Of a DNA stretch of 64,000 bases, positions 1-8,528 are shown piece after piece. This DNA is from Acidimicrobiaceae bacterium. Its GTDB lineage: Bacteria > Actinomycetota > Acidimicrobiia > Acidimicrobiales > Aldehydirespiratoraceae. Within the stretch, counting starts at the first letter, position 1; every line of letters begins with the position of its first letter. Both the position numbers and the translations under genes were made by a program. The notes under the pieces are model-generated. The model had not been told where the DNA came from, made no database searches, and worked only from the letters and a program-made list of their open reading frames with translations. The stretch lies in NCBI GenBank assembly GCA_026708645.1, contig JAPOUM010000014.1, forward strand, positions 1 to 64,000. The letters run 5' to 3'.

Positions 1-29
1 TTCTGCCCGGCCTTCTGGTCATTGCTGCC

Positions 30-73
30 GAGGCGCCGGTTGCAACCCGTTCCCGGGCCGCGACCGGCGCCTC
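30..73 (-). terminator. hairpin downstream of the binding-protein gene
   Basis: Bases 30-40 and 63-73 form a perfect 11-bp inverted repeat (GAGGCGCCGGT / ACCGGCGCCTC) around a 22-base loop. It lies just past the stop of the minus-strand lipoprotein gene. No T-run follows, as is common for high-GC actinobacterial terminators. Transport genes further downstream, beyond the left edge, could still be read through it. Confidence 0.5.
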
Positions 74-86
74 AAGCAAGTCTGCC

Positions 87-1373
87 TCAGCCCCCGAGGG
101 CGTCGAGGACTTCTTGGGGTGGGGTTGTGGCTAGTGACTGCTGGTAGCCCTCGACAATGTTGTCGGCTGTGACACCCACGGCGGGAACCACCGCGAACGC
201 AGGCGCCGGCAGACCGAGCAGCCCGTGAGCAGCCGCGACAGCCATCGTGCGGCCCAGGTTGTAAGCCTCATCAGCGGCGATGCCCGCGACGTTGCCTCCC
301 TCGACCATGTCCAACGACACGTTGGTGTCGAGGTCCATCGTCACCAACGCCACATCAGAAGCACCCGCAGCGCGCAACGCAGCCAGCACACCGTCAGCAG
401 GACCGGCCGCCCACGGCGCATAAATGCCGTCGAGACCCGGATTGCGCGTCAGCATCGCCGAAGCGATCTCCTCCGCAGCGGCCGGGTCAGCCAACCCCTG
501 CTCAGCGACGATCTCAATATCGGGATAATTGATCTCGATCCAAGACTTGAACGCCTGATCGCGCTGATTAGTCACGTAGTAAGCAGCATCATGGAAAATG
601 TAACCGACCTCGCCGGAACCGCCGATCGCGTCAGCCAACAAATCAGCCGCAGTGATCCCCATAGCAGCAAGATCATCAGTCACGATGCTCACATAATCCT
701 CACCATGCACATAACCCTGAGGCACATTCGACAAAAACACCAGCTGCACACCAGCATCCACCGCCGGACGGAAAGCCTCAGCACCGGCATCCGGGCCGAT
801 CGCCAAACTGATGATCGCATCAGGACTCTGAGCCATCACCGTCTCCACATCATTGGCCTGCTGAGCCGCGTCGAACCCGGCATTGGTCTCAGCAACAACC
901 TCGACACCAAGCTCACCGAACGCGTCACGAGCACCACGGCTCACCGCATCCACGAAAGCCCCCGACGTATGCCACAACAACGCCGCGCTATGACCACCAG
1001 CACGCACCTCAGCAACCTGCGCATCCGAAAGCACGATCTCACCCGCAGGCACAGCAACCTCACCACCAGGCCCCTGAGTCACAGGCGCACCAGGCGGCAT
1101 GGGCTCGCTCTCCGAGTCGGCTGATGAACCGGCACCCGAGTCGGATGCAGACGCTCCGCCTGAGTCGGATGCAGTCTCGCCGCCCGAGTCGTCCGAGGAA
1201 TCAGGATCCGGCTCATCTTCAGCCTCAGAACCTGTCGCTGCCGTGCTTGCCGTGCCAGTCGATGAAGCGTCGTTGTCGTCGTCATCGTCGCCGCACGCCG
1301 CCGCCAAGACAGCGAACACTGCCAGCAGCGAAACGATCAGCATCCATCTGGGCTTCTTTGCTTTGGTTTTCAT
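87..1373 (-). CDS. sugar-type ABC transporter substrate-binding lipoprotein
   Basis: A 428-residue secreted lipoprotein that should capture a small solute, probably a sugar, for an ABC importer. The N-terminus is basic, followed by a hydrophobic segment and a lipobox ending L-A-A-A-C27. Residues 28 to about 115 are a low-complexity Asp/Ser/Gly/Glu linker. The rest reads as a type I periplasmic-binding fold of the ribose/LacI-like kind. A GGAGG-type ribosome site lies just before the ATG. It is the last gene visible of an operon with the M20 peptidase and ROK regulator; permease and ATPase genes are not in the window and may follow to the left. The ligand cannot be read from sequence. Confidence 0.85.
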   Translation of the reverse strand: MKTKAKKPRWMLIVSLLAVFAVLAAACGDDDDDNDASSTGTASTAATGSEAEDEPDPDSSDDSGGETASDSGGASASDSGAGSSADSESEPMPPGAPVTQGPGGEVAVPAGEIVLSDAQVAEVRAGGHSAALLWHTSGAFVDAVSRGARDAFGELGVEVVAETNAGFDAAQQANDVETVMAQSPDAIISLAIGPDAGAEAFRPAVDAGVQLVFLSNVPQGYVHGEDYVSIVTDDLAAMGITAADLLADAIGGSGEVGYIFHDAAYYVTNQRDQAFKSWIEINYPDIEIVAEQGLADPAAAEEIASAMLTRNPGLDGIYAPWAAGPADGVLAALRAAGASDVALVTMDLDTNVSLDMVEGGNVAGIAADEAYNLGRTMAVAAAHGLLGLPAPAFAVVPAVGVTADNIVEGYQQSLATTPPQEVLDALGG

Positions 1374-1394
1374 GGCCCCTCCAATGGGTCCGGT

Positions 1395-2645
1395 TTATAG
1401 ATCTTCTGCGCCGCACCAATGCGCGATGAAGTGCGCCAGGGTGCGGGTGGCGGTCACCAACTCCTCGACGCCGAGACGCTCGAACGGGGTGTGGCAGTTG
1501 GAGATGTCGCCGGGAGCGAAATACACGCCGCCGATCCCCAGAGCACGCAGGAACGGCTTCTCCGACCAGTACGGGGCGCCTTCGATGCGCGCCGGCGCGC
1601 CGGTGACGGACTCGATCGAATCGGCCAGCTCGGCCACGCCCGGGTGGTCGGCGGCGATCTCGTCGGGAGTGCCGCCGAAACGGTGGTCGCGGGGCGCGCT
1701 GAAGCTCACGGCGCATTCGACGCCGTGCTCGTCGGCGACGCCGGCGGCGATGGAGCGGATGCTCTCGGCGGCTTCGTCGAGGCTCTCACCGGGGAGGATC
1801 TTGCGGATCAGCGACAGCTCGAAGAGGCCCGGCACGGCGATGTTGCCCCCCGACGCGACCGATGTGACCAGCAGGAACGCTTCGCCGAGCAGTTCGTGCG
1901 CGGGCAGCGACGCCCGCAGCTCGTCGGAGTGCTTCCACAGCCGGTCGAGCAGCCGGTGCCCGGCCTTCAAGGCGTCGACGCCCAGTTCGGGCCGGCCGAA
2001 ATAGGCGGAGACTCCCGTGTAGGCGATGTCTGCGATCAGGAAGCCCATCTGGGCGGTGTAGATCGCCGAGGTGGTCGGCTCGGTGTAGATGGCGAAGTCC
2101 GCCTCCGGCCGCGGGCCGCTGCGGCCCTCGACCGCGGCTCGCATCCCGGCCGAGACGCCGCTGCCGGGCTGACCGGACTCTTCGTCGATGACGAACAGCG
2201 TCGACACCCGGCCGGCCGGCCGCAGCCCGACTCGGCGGAATGCCCGAAGCGCCTCGATGCTGGCGCAGATCCCGGCTTTCTGATCAGCCGCTCCCCGGCC
2301 CCAGATCTCGCCGTCGATCACCGGCGCGCCGAAAGGGTCCTCCCGGTCGGTCCCCTGCCAATGCTGCACCCAGTCGTCGACGGCCACCGTGTCCATGTGA
2401 CCGGCAAGCAGCAGCGACTTGCCTGAGCCGTTGCCGACCGTGCCCCACACGTTGGGACGCCCCGGCTCGCACTCGTGGAGCTCGACCGAGTCGAAGGCGC
2501 CCGACTCGACCATCTGCTGTTGCGCCCAACGCGCGAACTCCTGCTCGTCGGGGGTGATGCTCGGGACGCGAACCGCTTCGCGGACGAGTTCCGTGACCGC
2601 CTCAGCGTCGACCGCGGACGCTATCCGCTCAGGCGTGCCGGTCAC
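1395..2645 (-). CDS. M20 family zinc peptidase/deacylase (ArgE/DapE-like)
   Basis: A 416-residue cytoplasmic amidohydrolase of the M20/ArgE-DapE family, which cleaves N-acyl amino acids or small peptides with two zinc ions. The metal and catalytic motifs are visible: GHMDTVAVDDW (His and first Asp), GRGAADQKAG (bridging Asp), and DEESGQPGSG (catalytic Glu pair). The GTG start overlaps the stop of the ROK gene by four bases (GTGA), so the two are translationally coupled. The stop is 21 bases before the binding lipoprotein. The operon suggests that the imported solute carries an acyl or amide bond cleaved here, but the substrate is unknown. ArgE, DapE and carboxypeptidase G2 relatives cannot be separated by eye. 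Confidence 0.85.
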   Translation of the reverse strand: MTGTPERIASAVDAEAVTELVREAVRVPSITPDEQEFARWAQQQMVESGAFDSVELHECEPGRPNVWGTVGNGSGKSLLLAGHMDTVAVDDWVQHWQGTDREDPFGAPVIDGEIWGRGAADQKAGICASIEALRAFRRVGLRPAGRVSTLFVIDEESGQPGSGVSAGMRAAVEGRSGPRPEADFAIYTEPTTSAIYTAQMGFLIADIAYTGVSAYFGRPELGVDALKAGHRLLDRLWKHSDELRASLPAHELLGEAFLLVTSVASGGNIAVPGLFELSLIRKILPGESLDEAAESIRSIAAGVADEHGVECAVSFSAPRDHRFGGTPDEIAADHPGVAELADSIESVTGAPARIEGAPYWSEKPFLRALGIGGVYFAPGDISNCHTPFERLGVEELVTATRTLAHFIAHWCGAEDL

Positions 2646-3832
2646 TGCTGATCACCCAGTATCTCGACGACGAGCGACTCGTGAATGAGACGCAGCGACA
2701 TCGACACAGCGCCGATCAGAGCAGCCCTGCGACCGAGTGTGGAGGCTGTCAACTCCGGCGGCTCGGCCACCAAGCGCCTCAGGCGATCCCCCACAGCTTC
2801 CACGAAAACCGGGTTCGCCCCGACTCCGCCTCCGAACACGATCCGGGTCGGGTCCGCGATCAAACACAGATGCGAAACTGCCAGGGCCATGGCAGTCGCC
2901 GCCTCGTCGAGAACCCTCGTGGCGGCTTCGTCGCCGGTTGTCGCGGCCTCGAATATCTCGGGCAAGTCGGCGTCGGCGTCCAGTCTGGAGCGGCAGCCGT
3001 CCTCGATCGCCTGACCGAACCGCTTGCGGATGCGGGGCGCGGATGCTGCATCCTCGAGCGTTACCGGCGCCACGCCCGCACGGGGCGCCGACAGCAGCAG
3101 AGATCCCAGCTCTCCCGCTGATCCGGTGCCGCCCCGATAGAGATCGCCGCCGACGACCATCCCCAAGCCGATGCCCGTGCCTACCGAAACGGCTGCGAAG
3201 TCGCCAGCGGACGGCTCATCGCCCATCTGAGTGAGTTCGCCGAGGGCGGCCAAGTTGACGTCGTTCTCGACATGGACACGGGCGTCGAACCGCTCGGCGA
3301 GCCAAGAGTGCAGCGCCAAATCTTCGAAGCCGGGAAGGTTGAGAGCCTGCTCGACGCGGTCTCGGTCGGGACGGTAGATGCCTGGGACCCCGACGCACAC
3401 CGCCTGGCACCCGTCGGCTATGCCTCGCAGCAGTTCTGCGGCTGCCGCTGTCAGGCGGTTGAGCGTGGTTCGAGCGTCAGGGCCGGCAGTGAACTCACGC
3501 TCGGCGATCAGCGCGCCGAACAAGTCCGACACGCCGACTAAGACCTTTGTGGCGCCGATATCGGCCGCCAGCGAATGCCGCGCGGTGGGGACCAACTCGT
3601 AGAGAGCGGCAGGGCGGCCGATGGATCCGAGGCTGGGACTCTCGTCGGAAACCCGGACCAGACCCGCCGATTCCATGTCAGCGACGAGAGCGGACACGGT
3701 GGGCTTGGACAGGCCGGTGGCTCGGGCTATGCCAGCCCTGGAAATGCGAGTCGGGTGGGCCGCGAAAAGTGCGTCGACTATCCGCTGCCCGTTGAGCAGC
3801 CTCAGAACACCCGAACCAGAACCGTCCGCCAC
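2642..3832 (-). CDS. ROK family transcriptional regulator
   Basis: A 396-residue regulator with an N-terminal winged helix (about residues 12-75, with the recognition stretch GLSKPTVSALV) and a ROK sugar-kinase-like domain (ADIGATKVLVGV near residue 90; VGTGIGLGMVVGG near 220). The cysteine-rich zinc motif typical of NagC/Mlc ROK proteins is not visible; the region after GELGS has no cysteines. The GTG start is chosen because TATTAC lies seven bases upstream and a TTGACA box a further 17 bases upstream, which predicts a leaderless mRNA. A perfect palindrome over this promoter suggests that the protein represses its own operon and is released by a sugar or sugar derivative. Confidence 0.9.
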   Translation of the reverse strand: MADGSGSGVLRLLNGQRIVDALFAAHPTRISRAGIARATGLSKPTVSALVADMESAGLVRVSDESPSLGSIGRPAALYELVPTARHSLAADIGATKVLVGVSDLFGALIAEREFTAGPDARTTLNRLTAAAAELLRGIADGCQAVCVGVPGIYRPDRDRVEQALNLPGFEDLALHSWLAERFDARVHVENDVNLAALGELTQMGDEPSAGDFAAVSVGTGIGLGMVVGGDLYRGGTGSAGELGSLLLSAPRAGVAPVTLEDAASAPRIRKRFGQAIEDGCRSRLDADADLPEIFEAATTGDEAATRVLDEAATAMALAVSHLCLIADPTRIVFGGGVGANPVFVEAVGDRLRRLVAEPPELTASTLGRRAALIGAVSMSLRLIHESLVVEILGDQQ

Positions 3833-3835
3833 ATT

Positions 3836-3868
3836 GTTAGTAATACTACCTTACTAACCGCCTGTCAA
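3836..3868 (-). promoter_or_regulatory. ROK operon promoter with palindromic operator
   Basis: On the minus strand, TTGACA (3868-3863), 17 bases, then TATTAC (3845-3840), then seven bases and the GTG start. Between and over these boxes lies a perfect palindrome, GTTAGTAA-N7-TTACTAAC (3836-3858). ROK repressors typically bind TTAGTAA/TTACTAA-like palindromes, so this is very probably the autoregulatory operator. No second copy was noticed upstream of the aminotransferase at 4093. Confidence 0.85.
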
Positions 3869-4092
3869 GGCCATCGCCCTCTTCCCGCCGCGACAATGAA
3901 TCTCAGGCAGCATCTACAGGCAGTGCCGACAGACACCAAGGCGGGGCGGAGACATTCCGTGCTTCGGAGGCTCGTGATCGCCTGAGGCGTCGATCAGCCC
4001 GTCGCCGCGCAGCCCGGCGACTGACCATGCTGCGCTTTGGCACCTAGAGATCGCCTGAGGCACTCCGAGGCAGTCGCAGGCAGACTGACGGG

Positions 4093-5229
4093 ATGAACTC
4101 GCCGGAGTCCCGCAGAAGCGCGTCGCTGAGCGTGGGGCGTGTGCGGGCGGCGGTCGATGCTCTGCCTGCCTACAAGCCTGGCAAAACCGCTGAGCAGGCC
4201 GAGAACGAGCAGAGCATCAGCGCCGCCGTCAAGCTGACCTCCAACGAGAACCCCTACCCGCCGCCCTCCGTGGTGGTCGAAGCGGCGGCACGGGCCTGCC
4301 GAACCAGCAACCTCTACTGCGACCACAGCGCCACGGAACTGCGTGAGACTCTGGCGCAGCGCCTCGGACTGGCCGCTGATCAGGTGACGGTAGGCGCCGG
4401 GTCGGCGGCTCTGCTCTACCAGCTCGCCAAAGCTCTCGTCGACCCCGGAGACGAGGTGATCAGCCCGTGGATCTCTTTCGAGGCCTACCCGATCGCGGTG
4501 CGGCTCATGGCCGGCGCCTTGGTGCGAGTGCCGCTCGACGGCGATCACGCTTTCGACTTGGAAGCAGTCGCGGAGGCGGTGACGCCCCGCACCAAACTGG
4601 TGCTGCTGGCGAACCCCAACAATCCGACCGGAACGGCCTTGCCATGCTCGGCGCTGGCAAGTCTCGTCGAGGAAATCCCCGGCGACGTGATCGTGCTGAT
4701 CGATGAGGCCTACCGGGAGTTCGCCGATCCTGTGCTGGGCGATCCTGTGGCCGATCTGCTGCCCCGCTTCGACAACGTGGCCGTGGCCAGGACATTCTCC
4801 AAGGCGTACGGGCTGGCCGGGCTCCGGGTGGGTTACATGATGGCTCATCGCCGGGTGGTGGCCGCAACAGACAAGTGCGCTGTTCCTTTCAGCGTGAGCG
4901 GCGCAGCCCAGGCTGCAGCCCTCGCCGCCCTGAGCGATGACGCAGCCGAGGAGCTCGACGGGCAGGTGGCGGCCATCAAAGCCGAGCGGTCGCGCCTGGC
5001 CTCGAACTTGGCCGCCGACGGCTGGGACATACCCGAACCGCAGGGCAACTTCGTGTGGCTGGCGCTAGGTGAGCGAAGCAGTGAAGTGTGTCTGGGCTTG
5101 GAGCGGCGCGGCGTGGTGGTCCGGCCGTTCCCGGGCGCCGGCATTCGCGTCACTGTGGGCGCCCCGGCCCAAAACGACCGGTTTCTGGCGGCCCTCTCTG
5201 AAGTTGCCGCCCCGGATTCGCTGCGCTGA
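4093..5229 (+). CDS. hisC: histidinol-phosphate / aromatic amino acid aminotransferase
   Basis: A 378-residue PLP-dependent fold-type I aminotransferase of the HisC/Pat group. Visible features are ALPAYKPGK at the N-terminus, SNENPYPPP substrate loop, LANPNNPTG, the Asp of LIDEAYREF, and the PLP lysine in SKAYGLAGLR. HisC makes histidinol phosphate; the actinobacterial Pat subgroup, which also starts with such an AYxPGK segment, transaminates aromatic amino acids. It stands alone, without other his genes, which fits Pat or a second HisC copy. The start ATG has no clear Shine-Dalgarno sequence or nearby -10 box, so a slightly different start is possible. Confidence 0.85.
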   Translation: MNSPESRRSASLSVGRVRAAVDALPAYKPGKTAEQAENEQSISAAVKLTSNENPYPPPSVVVEAAARACRTSNLYCDHSATELRETLAQRLGLAADQVTVGAGSAALLYQLAKALVDPGDEVISPWISFEAYPIAVRLMAGALVRVPLDGDHAFDLEAVAEAVTPRTKLVLLANPNNPTGTALPCSALASLVEEIPGDVIVLIDEAYREFADPVLGDPVADLLPRFDNVAVARTFSKAYGLAGLRVGYMMAHRRVVAATDKCAVPFSVSGAAQAAALAALSDDAAEELDGQVAAIKAERSRLASNLAADGWDIPEPQGNFVWLALGERSSEVCLGLERRGVVVRPFPGAGIRVTVGAPAQNDRFLAALSEVAAPDSLR

Positions 5230-5242
5230 GATCCGAAACCAG

Positions 5243-5262
5243 ACCCGAGCCAGGATTCGGGT
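5243..5262. terminator. short hairpin between convergent genes
   Basis: ACCCGA (5243-5248) and TCGGGT (5257-5262) can pair around an 8-base loop in the 41-base gap between the convergent aminotransferase and MoaD-like genes. The stem is short and there is no T-run, so this is only a candidate terminator. Confidence 0.3.
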
Positions 5263-5270
5263 GCTGAGAC

Positions 5271-5525
5271 TCAGCCGCCGGCGCTCTGGGGAACGAAGAA
5301 CACCTGCGCGCCGTCGGCCAAGCGGTAGTACTGCGGATGAGCGATCAGCAAACCGTCGATCACCACCGAGACACCTGACCTCAAAGCGTCTCCGAGCCCC
5401 GGATACTGTCGCTCGAGATCGCCTATCAAAGCTCCCACATTGGCGCCACTGCCTTCGATCTCGGCAACGCCGCCGGTGGGACCCCGCAAATTGGAGCTCA
5501 GATGCACGCGAACGGCCATCACCAC
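5271..5525 (-). CDS. MoaD/ThiS-family ubiquitin-like sulfur carrier
   Basis: An 84-residue beta-grasp protein ending in ...FFVPQSAGG. The terminal Gly-Gly is the hallmark of MoaD/ThiS sulfur carriers, which are adenylated by MoeB/ThiF and thiocarboxylated. The ADGAQVFFVPQSAGG ending matches the usual DGDEVxxxPPxxGG form. It lies about 115 bases downstream of the molybdopterin subunit gene on the same strand, so it may supply sulfur for molybdopterin synthesis or for the enzyme. No MoaE or MoeB is visible. The GTG at 5525 or the ATG two codons later (5519) could be the start. Confidence 0.8.
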   Translation of the reverse strand: MVMAVRVHLSSNLRGPTGGVAEIEGSGANVGALIGDLERQYPGLGDALRSGVSVVIDGLLIAHPQYYRLADGAQVFFVPQSAGG

Positions 5526-5641
5526 GCCTGTCTGTGCCCGGCGACGGGCAGCTCAACCGCTTCCGGCGCCGACTCGGACGGCACTGGGTGTCTTGCGAGC
5601 GCAAGCAGGCACCGCATGAGCCGCCGCCGGCGCACCGCTAG

Positions 5642-7921
5642 CTAGCCGCCGTTGGCGCGAGCCCCGGCGGCGGTGATCGCTTCCAGCACCCGCACCGGAG
5701 ACATCGGCAGATCGCGGATGCGACAGCCGGTGGCGCTGTGAATGGCGTTGGCCACTGCCGGTATCGGAGGAACGATCCCGGCCTCGCCCACGCCGCGAAC
5801 ACCGTAAGGATGCGCCGGATTGGGGACTTCCACGATCACGGCGTCGATCATGGGCAGGTCCGAAGCCACCGGCACCCGATAGTCGAGGAAGCCGGGATTC
5901 TCCATCACTCCGTCTGAGTCGTAGATGTACTCCTCGTTGAGCGCCCAACCGACTCCCTGGGCGACACCGCCCTGGATCTGGCCTTCCACGTAGCTGGGAT
6001 GGATCGCAGTGCCTGCGTCCTGCGCGGCGGTGTAACGCACGATGCTCACCACACCGGTCTCGGGATCCACCTCGACATCGCAGAGGTGAACCGTGAAGCT
6101 GGGTCCGGCGCCATGGGCCTCAAGCGACCCGGTGGCCGTTAGCGGGCCGCCCGTGCGCTTGGCTTTGCCGGCGATCACGGCCAGAGACAACGGCTCTTTG
6201 CCCTCTGAGTCGCCGTCACCTGTGTAGACGGCGTGGCCGTCCACCCAGTCGATGTCGCCGACTTCGGCTTCCATCATCGTCGCCGCTCGTCCCCGGAGTT
6301 CGATCACCATGTTGCGGCACGCCTCCACGACAGCCCTGCCCGTGGCGAAGGTGGCCCGGCTGCCCTCGGTGATGTCGGTGAAGCCGACCGCCTCGGTGTC
6401 GCCCACCACCGGACGGATGTCGTGCGGGTCGATGCCTAGTTCCTCAGCGGCCATCAGCGCCATCGAAGCCCGGCTGCCGCCGATGTCGGGACTGCCGGTG
6501 ACCACCGTGGCGGTCCCGTCCTCGTTGAGGTTGACGATGGCGCTGGAGGACTCGCCGATATTGAACCAGTAACCGGCAGCCAGGCCGCGGCCCTGGTTGG
6601 GCCCCAGCGGCGCGCTGAAATGCGGGTGAGAGCGGATCGCTTCAAGGCACTCCGCGAACCCGACACGCGCCAGCGGGAAGCCCATCGTCGACGGATCGCC
6701 TTCTTTGACCGCGTTCTTGAGGCGCAGGTCCATGGCGTCGATGCCGAGCTCTTCGGCGATCTCGTCGAGCACGGTCTCGGTCGCGAAAGCAGTCAGCGGC
6801 GCTGCCGGCGCCCGGTATGCGGCCGAGCGGGCCGTGTTGACCACCACGTCGAGCGCTTCGACTGCGAAGTTGGGGATTTTGTAGGACTCGAAAACCGTCA
6901 TCGCACCGAGCATCCCGCCGGCGCCCTGATACGCGCCGTTGCTGTAGATGAGATGAGCGTCGGCGGCGACGATGGCGCCGTCGGAGCGCGCGCCGAACTT
7001 GACTCGGATCTTGGCGCACGGCGCCGGGCCGGTGGCGCGGAACACTTCGCTGCGGGTCATCACCATCTTGACGGGGCGCCCCGCTTGCGACGACAAAGCC
7101 GCTGCCAGAGGCTCCAGATAGATGGTGGTCTTGCCGCCGAAGCCGCCGCCGATCTCAGCGGGCACCACCTTGATGCGCGTGTTCTCCCAGCCGAGCAGGG
7201 TGGCCGTGGACGACCTCACGTTGAAATGCCCCTGAGACGAGCACCAGATCGTGGTGTGACCGTCCTGGCCAGTGTCGGCCACGCAGGCGTGCGGCTCGAT
7301 GTATCCCTGATGGACAGGCTTGGTGCTGAACTCGCGCTCGACCACAAAGTCGGCCTCGGCGAAGCCCGCCTCGAGGTCCCCGCCCGAGAACCGAGTGACC
7401 GAAGCCACGTTGGAGGGCGCCTCCGCAGGGGGCTCGGCCCCGCGGGTCAGCATGTGGGAGTGCAGAACGGGCGCATCGTCGGCCATGGCCTCGTCGATGG
7501 TCAGCACCGCCTGCAGCGCCTCGTATTCGACCTCGACCGCCGCCGCCGCAGCTCGAGCCTGTTCGAGGGTGGACGCGGCGACCGCCGCCACGGCGTGTCC
7601 CTCATAGAAGACCTTGTCGCGGGCGATGATGTTGACGCACATGTCGTATTGGCGGTGGCCGGGATCGACGGACGGGAAGTCGTCGCCAGTGATCACCGAC
7701 TTGACGCCGGGCATGGCCTCAGCACGCGACGTGTCGATGGACACGATCCGGGCGTGCGCGTGCGGTGATCGCACCACTGCCCCGTGAAGCTGTCCGGCCA
7801 GGTTCAGATCGGCCGCGAAACGCGCCTTTCCGGTCACCTTCTCGAGTCCGTCGGGGCGTATCAGCCGGGTGCCCACGTACTTGTAGCCCTTGTAGCCGGG
7901 ATTGGCCTCGGTGATGGTCAC
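5642..7921 (-). CDS. xanthine dehydrogenase-family molybdopterin-binding subunit
   Basis: A 759-residue large subunit of a molybdenum hydroxylase (xanthine oxidase/CoxL family). The N-terminal a/b hammerhead (about 20-130) is followed by two molybdopterin-binding domains with GGGFGGKT near 258, AYRAPAAP near 365, and the catalytic Glu in GVGEAG near 713. The active-site loop is AYRAPAAP. It is neither the AYxCSFR loop of form I CO dehydrogenase nor AYRGAGR of form II, so CO oxidation is unlikely and the substrate is probably an N-heterocycle, aldehyde or aromatic CoA ester. A GGAGA ribosome site precedes the GTG. The subunits are encoded in FAD, 2Fe-2S, Mo order. Confidence 0.9.
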   Translation of the reverse strand: MTITEANPGYKGYKYVGTRLIRPDGLEKVTGKARFAADLNLAGQLHGAVVRSPHAHARIVSIDTSRAEAMPGVKSVITGDDFPSVDPGHRQYDMCVNIIARDKVFYEGHAVAAVAASTLEQARAAAAAVEVEYEALQAVLTIDEAMADDAPVLHSHMLTRGAEPPAEAPSNVASVTRFSGGDLEAGFAEADFVVEREFSTKPVHQGYIEPHACVADTGQDGHTTIWCSSQGHFNVRSSTATLLGWENTRIKVVPAEIGGGFGGKTTIYLEPLAAALSSQAGRPVKMVMTRSEVFRATGPAPCAKIRVKFGARSDGAIVAADAHLIYSNGAYQGAGGMLGAMTVFESYKIPNFAVEALDVVVNTARSAAYRAPAAPLTAFATETVLDEIAEELGIDAMDLRLKNAVKEGDPSTMGFPLARVGFAECLEAIRSHPHFSAPLGPNQGRGLAAGYWFNIGESSSAIVNLNEDGTATVVTGSPDIGGSRASMALMAAEELGIDPHDIRPVVGDTEAVGFTDITEGSRATFATGRAVVEACRNMVIELRGRAATMMEAEVGDIDWVDGHAVYTGDGDSEGKEPLSLAVIAGKAKRTGGPLTATGSLEAHGAGPSFTVHLCDVEVDPETGVVSIVRYTAAQDAGTAIHPSYVEGQIQGGVAQGVGWALNEEYIYDSDGVMENPGFLDYRVPVASDLPMIDAVIVEVPNPAHPYGVRGVGEAGIVPPIPAVANAIHSATGCRIRDLPMSPVRVLEAITAAGARANGG

Positions 7922-8036
7922 TTGCGTCTCCTAGTTCGCTGGGGGCGTGTGTTTCGGTGCTTGTGTGGCTCGGTGCTCAGTGCGTGTGTGCCGGTGCTCG
8001 CGGCGTTCTTGATGATCTTTCGCCCGCTTCTCGCTG

Positions 8037-8528
8037 TCAGTGGCCGCTGCCGGCGCCTGCGTTGATGCTGCGGGCTGCGGCCATCACCGAACGCACGATC
8101 TTGTCGTAGCCGGTGCAGCGGCAGAGGTTGCCGGCCAGCGCGTAGCGGACCTCGGTCTCGGTCGGGTCGGGGTTGCGTTCGAGCAGTGCTTCGGCCGCCA
8201 CCAAAAAGCCGGGCGTGCAGATCCCGCACTGCAAGGCCGCGCCCTCCAGGAAGCACTGCTGCAGGGGATGGAGTTCGTCTCCTGAGGCCATGCCCTCCAC
8301 AGTGGAGACGTCAGAGCCTTCGGCTTCGGCGGCGAGCACCAGGCACGAACACAACAGGCGCCCGTCCATCATCACCGAGCAGGCGCCGCAGTCGCCGGTG
8401 CCGCAGCCTTCTTTGACGCCGGTCAAACCCACTTCGTCACGCAGCGCGTCGAGCAGCGTCTGACCCCCGTCGCAGAGGAACTCCGCCGGGTCGCCGTTGA
8501 TGGTGCAGGTCACGTGAACACGGGTCAT
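8037..8528 (-). CDS. 2Fe-2S subunit of the molybdenum hydroxylase
   Basis: A 163-residue small subunit carrying two 2Fe-2S clusters that pass electrons from molybdenum to FAD. The plant-type ferredoxin cluster ligands lie in GCGTGDCGACSV plus a later Cys in RLLCSC, and the second cluster uses CGICTPGF and NLCRCTGY. Length is normal. The ATG overlaps the stop of the FAD subunit gene (ATGA). A 115-base spacer, containing three copies of CGGTGCT on the plus strand, separates it from the large subunit gene. Confidence 0.92.
   Translation of the reverse strand: MTRVHVTCTINGDPAEFLCDGGQTLLDALRDEVGLTGVKEGCGTGDCGACSVMMDGRLLCSCLVLAAEAEGSDVSTVEGMASGDELHPLQQCFLEGAALQCGICTPGFLVAAEALLERNPDPTETEVRYALAGNLCRCTGYDKIVRSVMAAARSINAGAGSGH

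Noticed and set aside
6620..7768. 382-codon plus-strand open frame
   Set aside because: Antisense shadow of the molybdopterin subunit gene; composition is typical of a reverse-strand frame.
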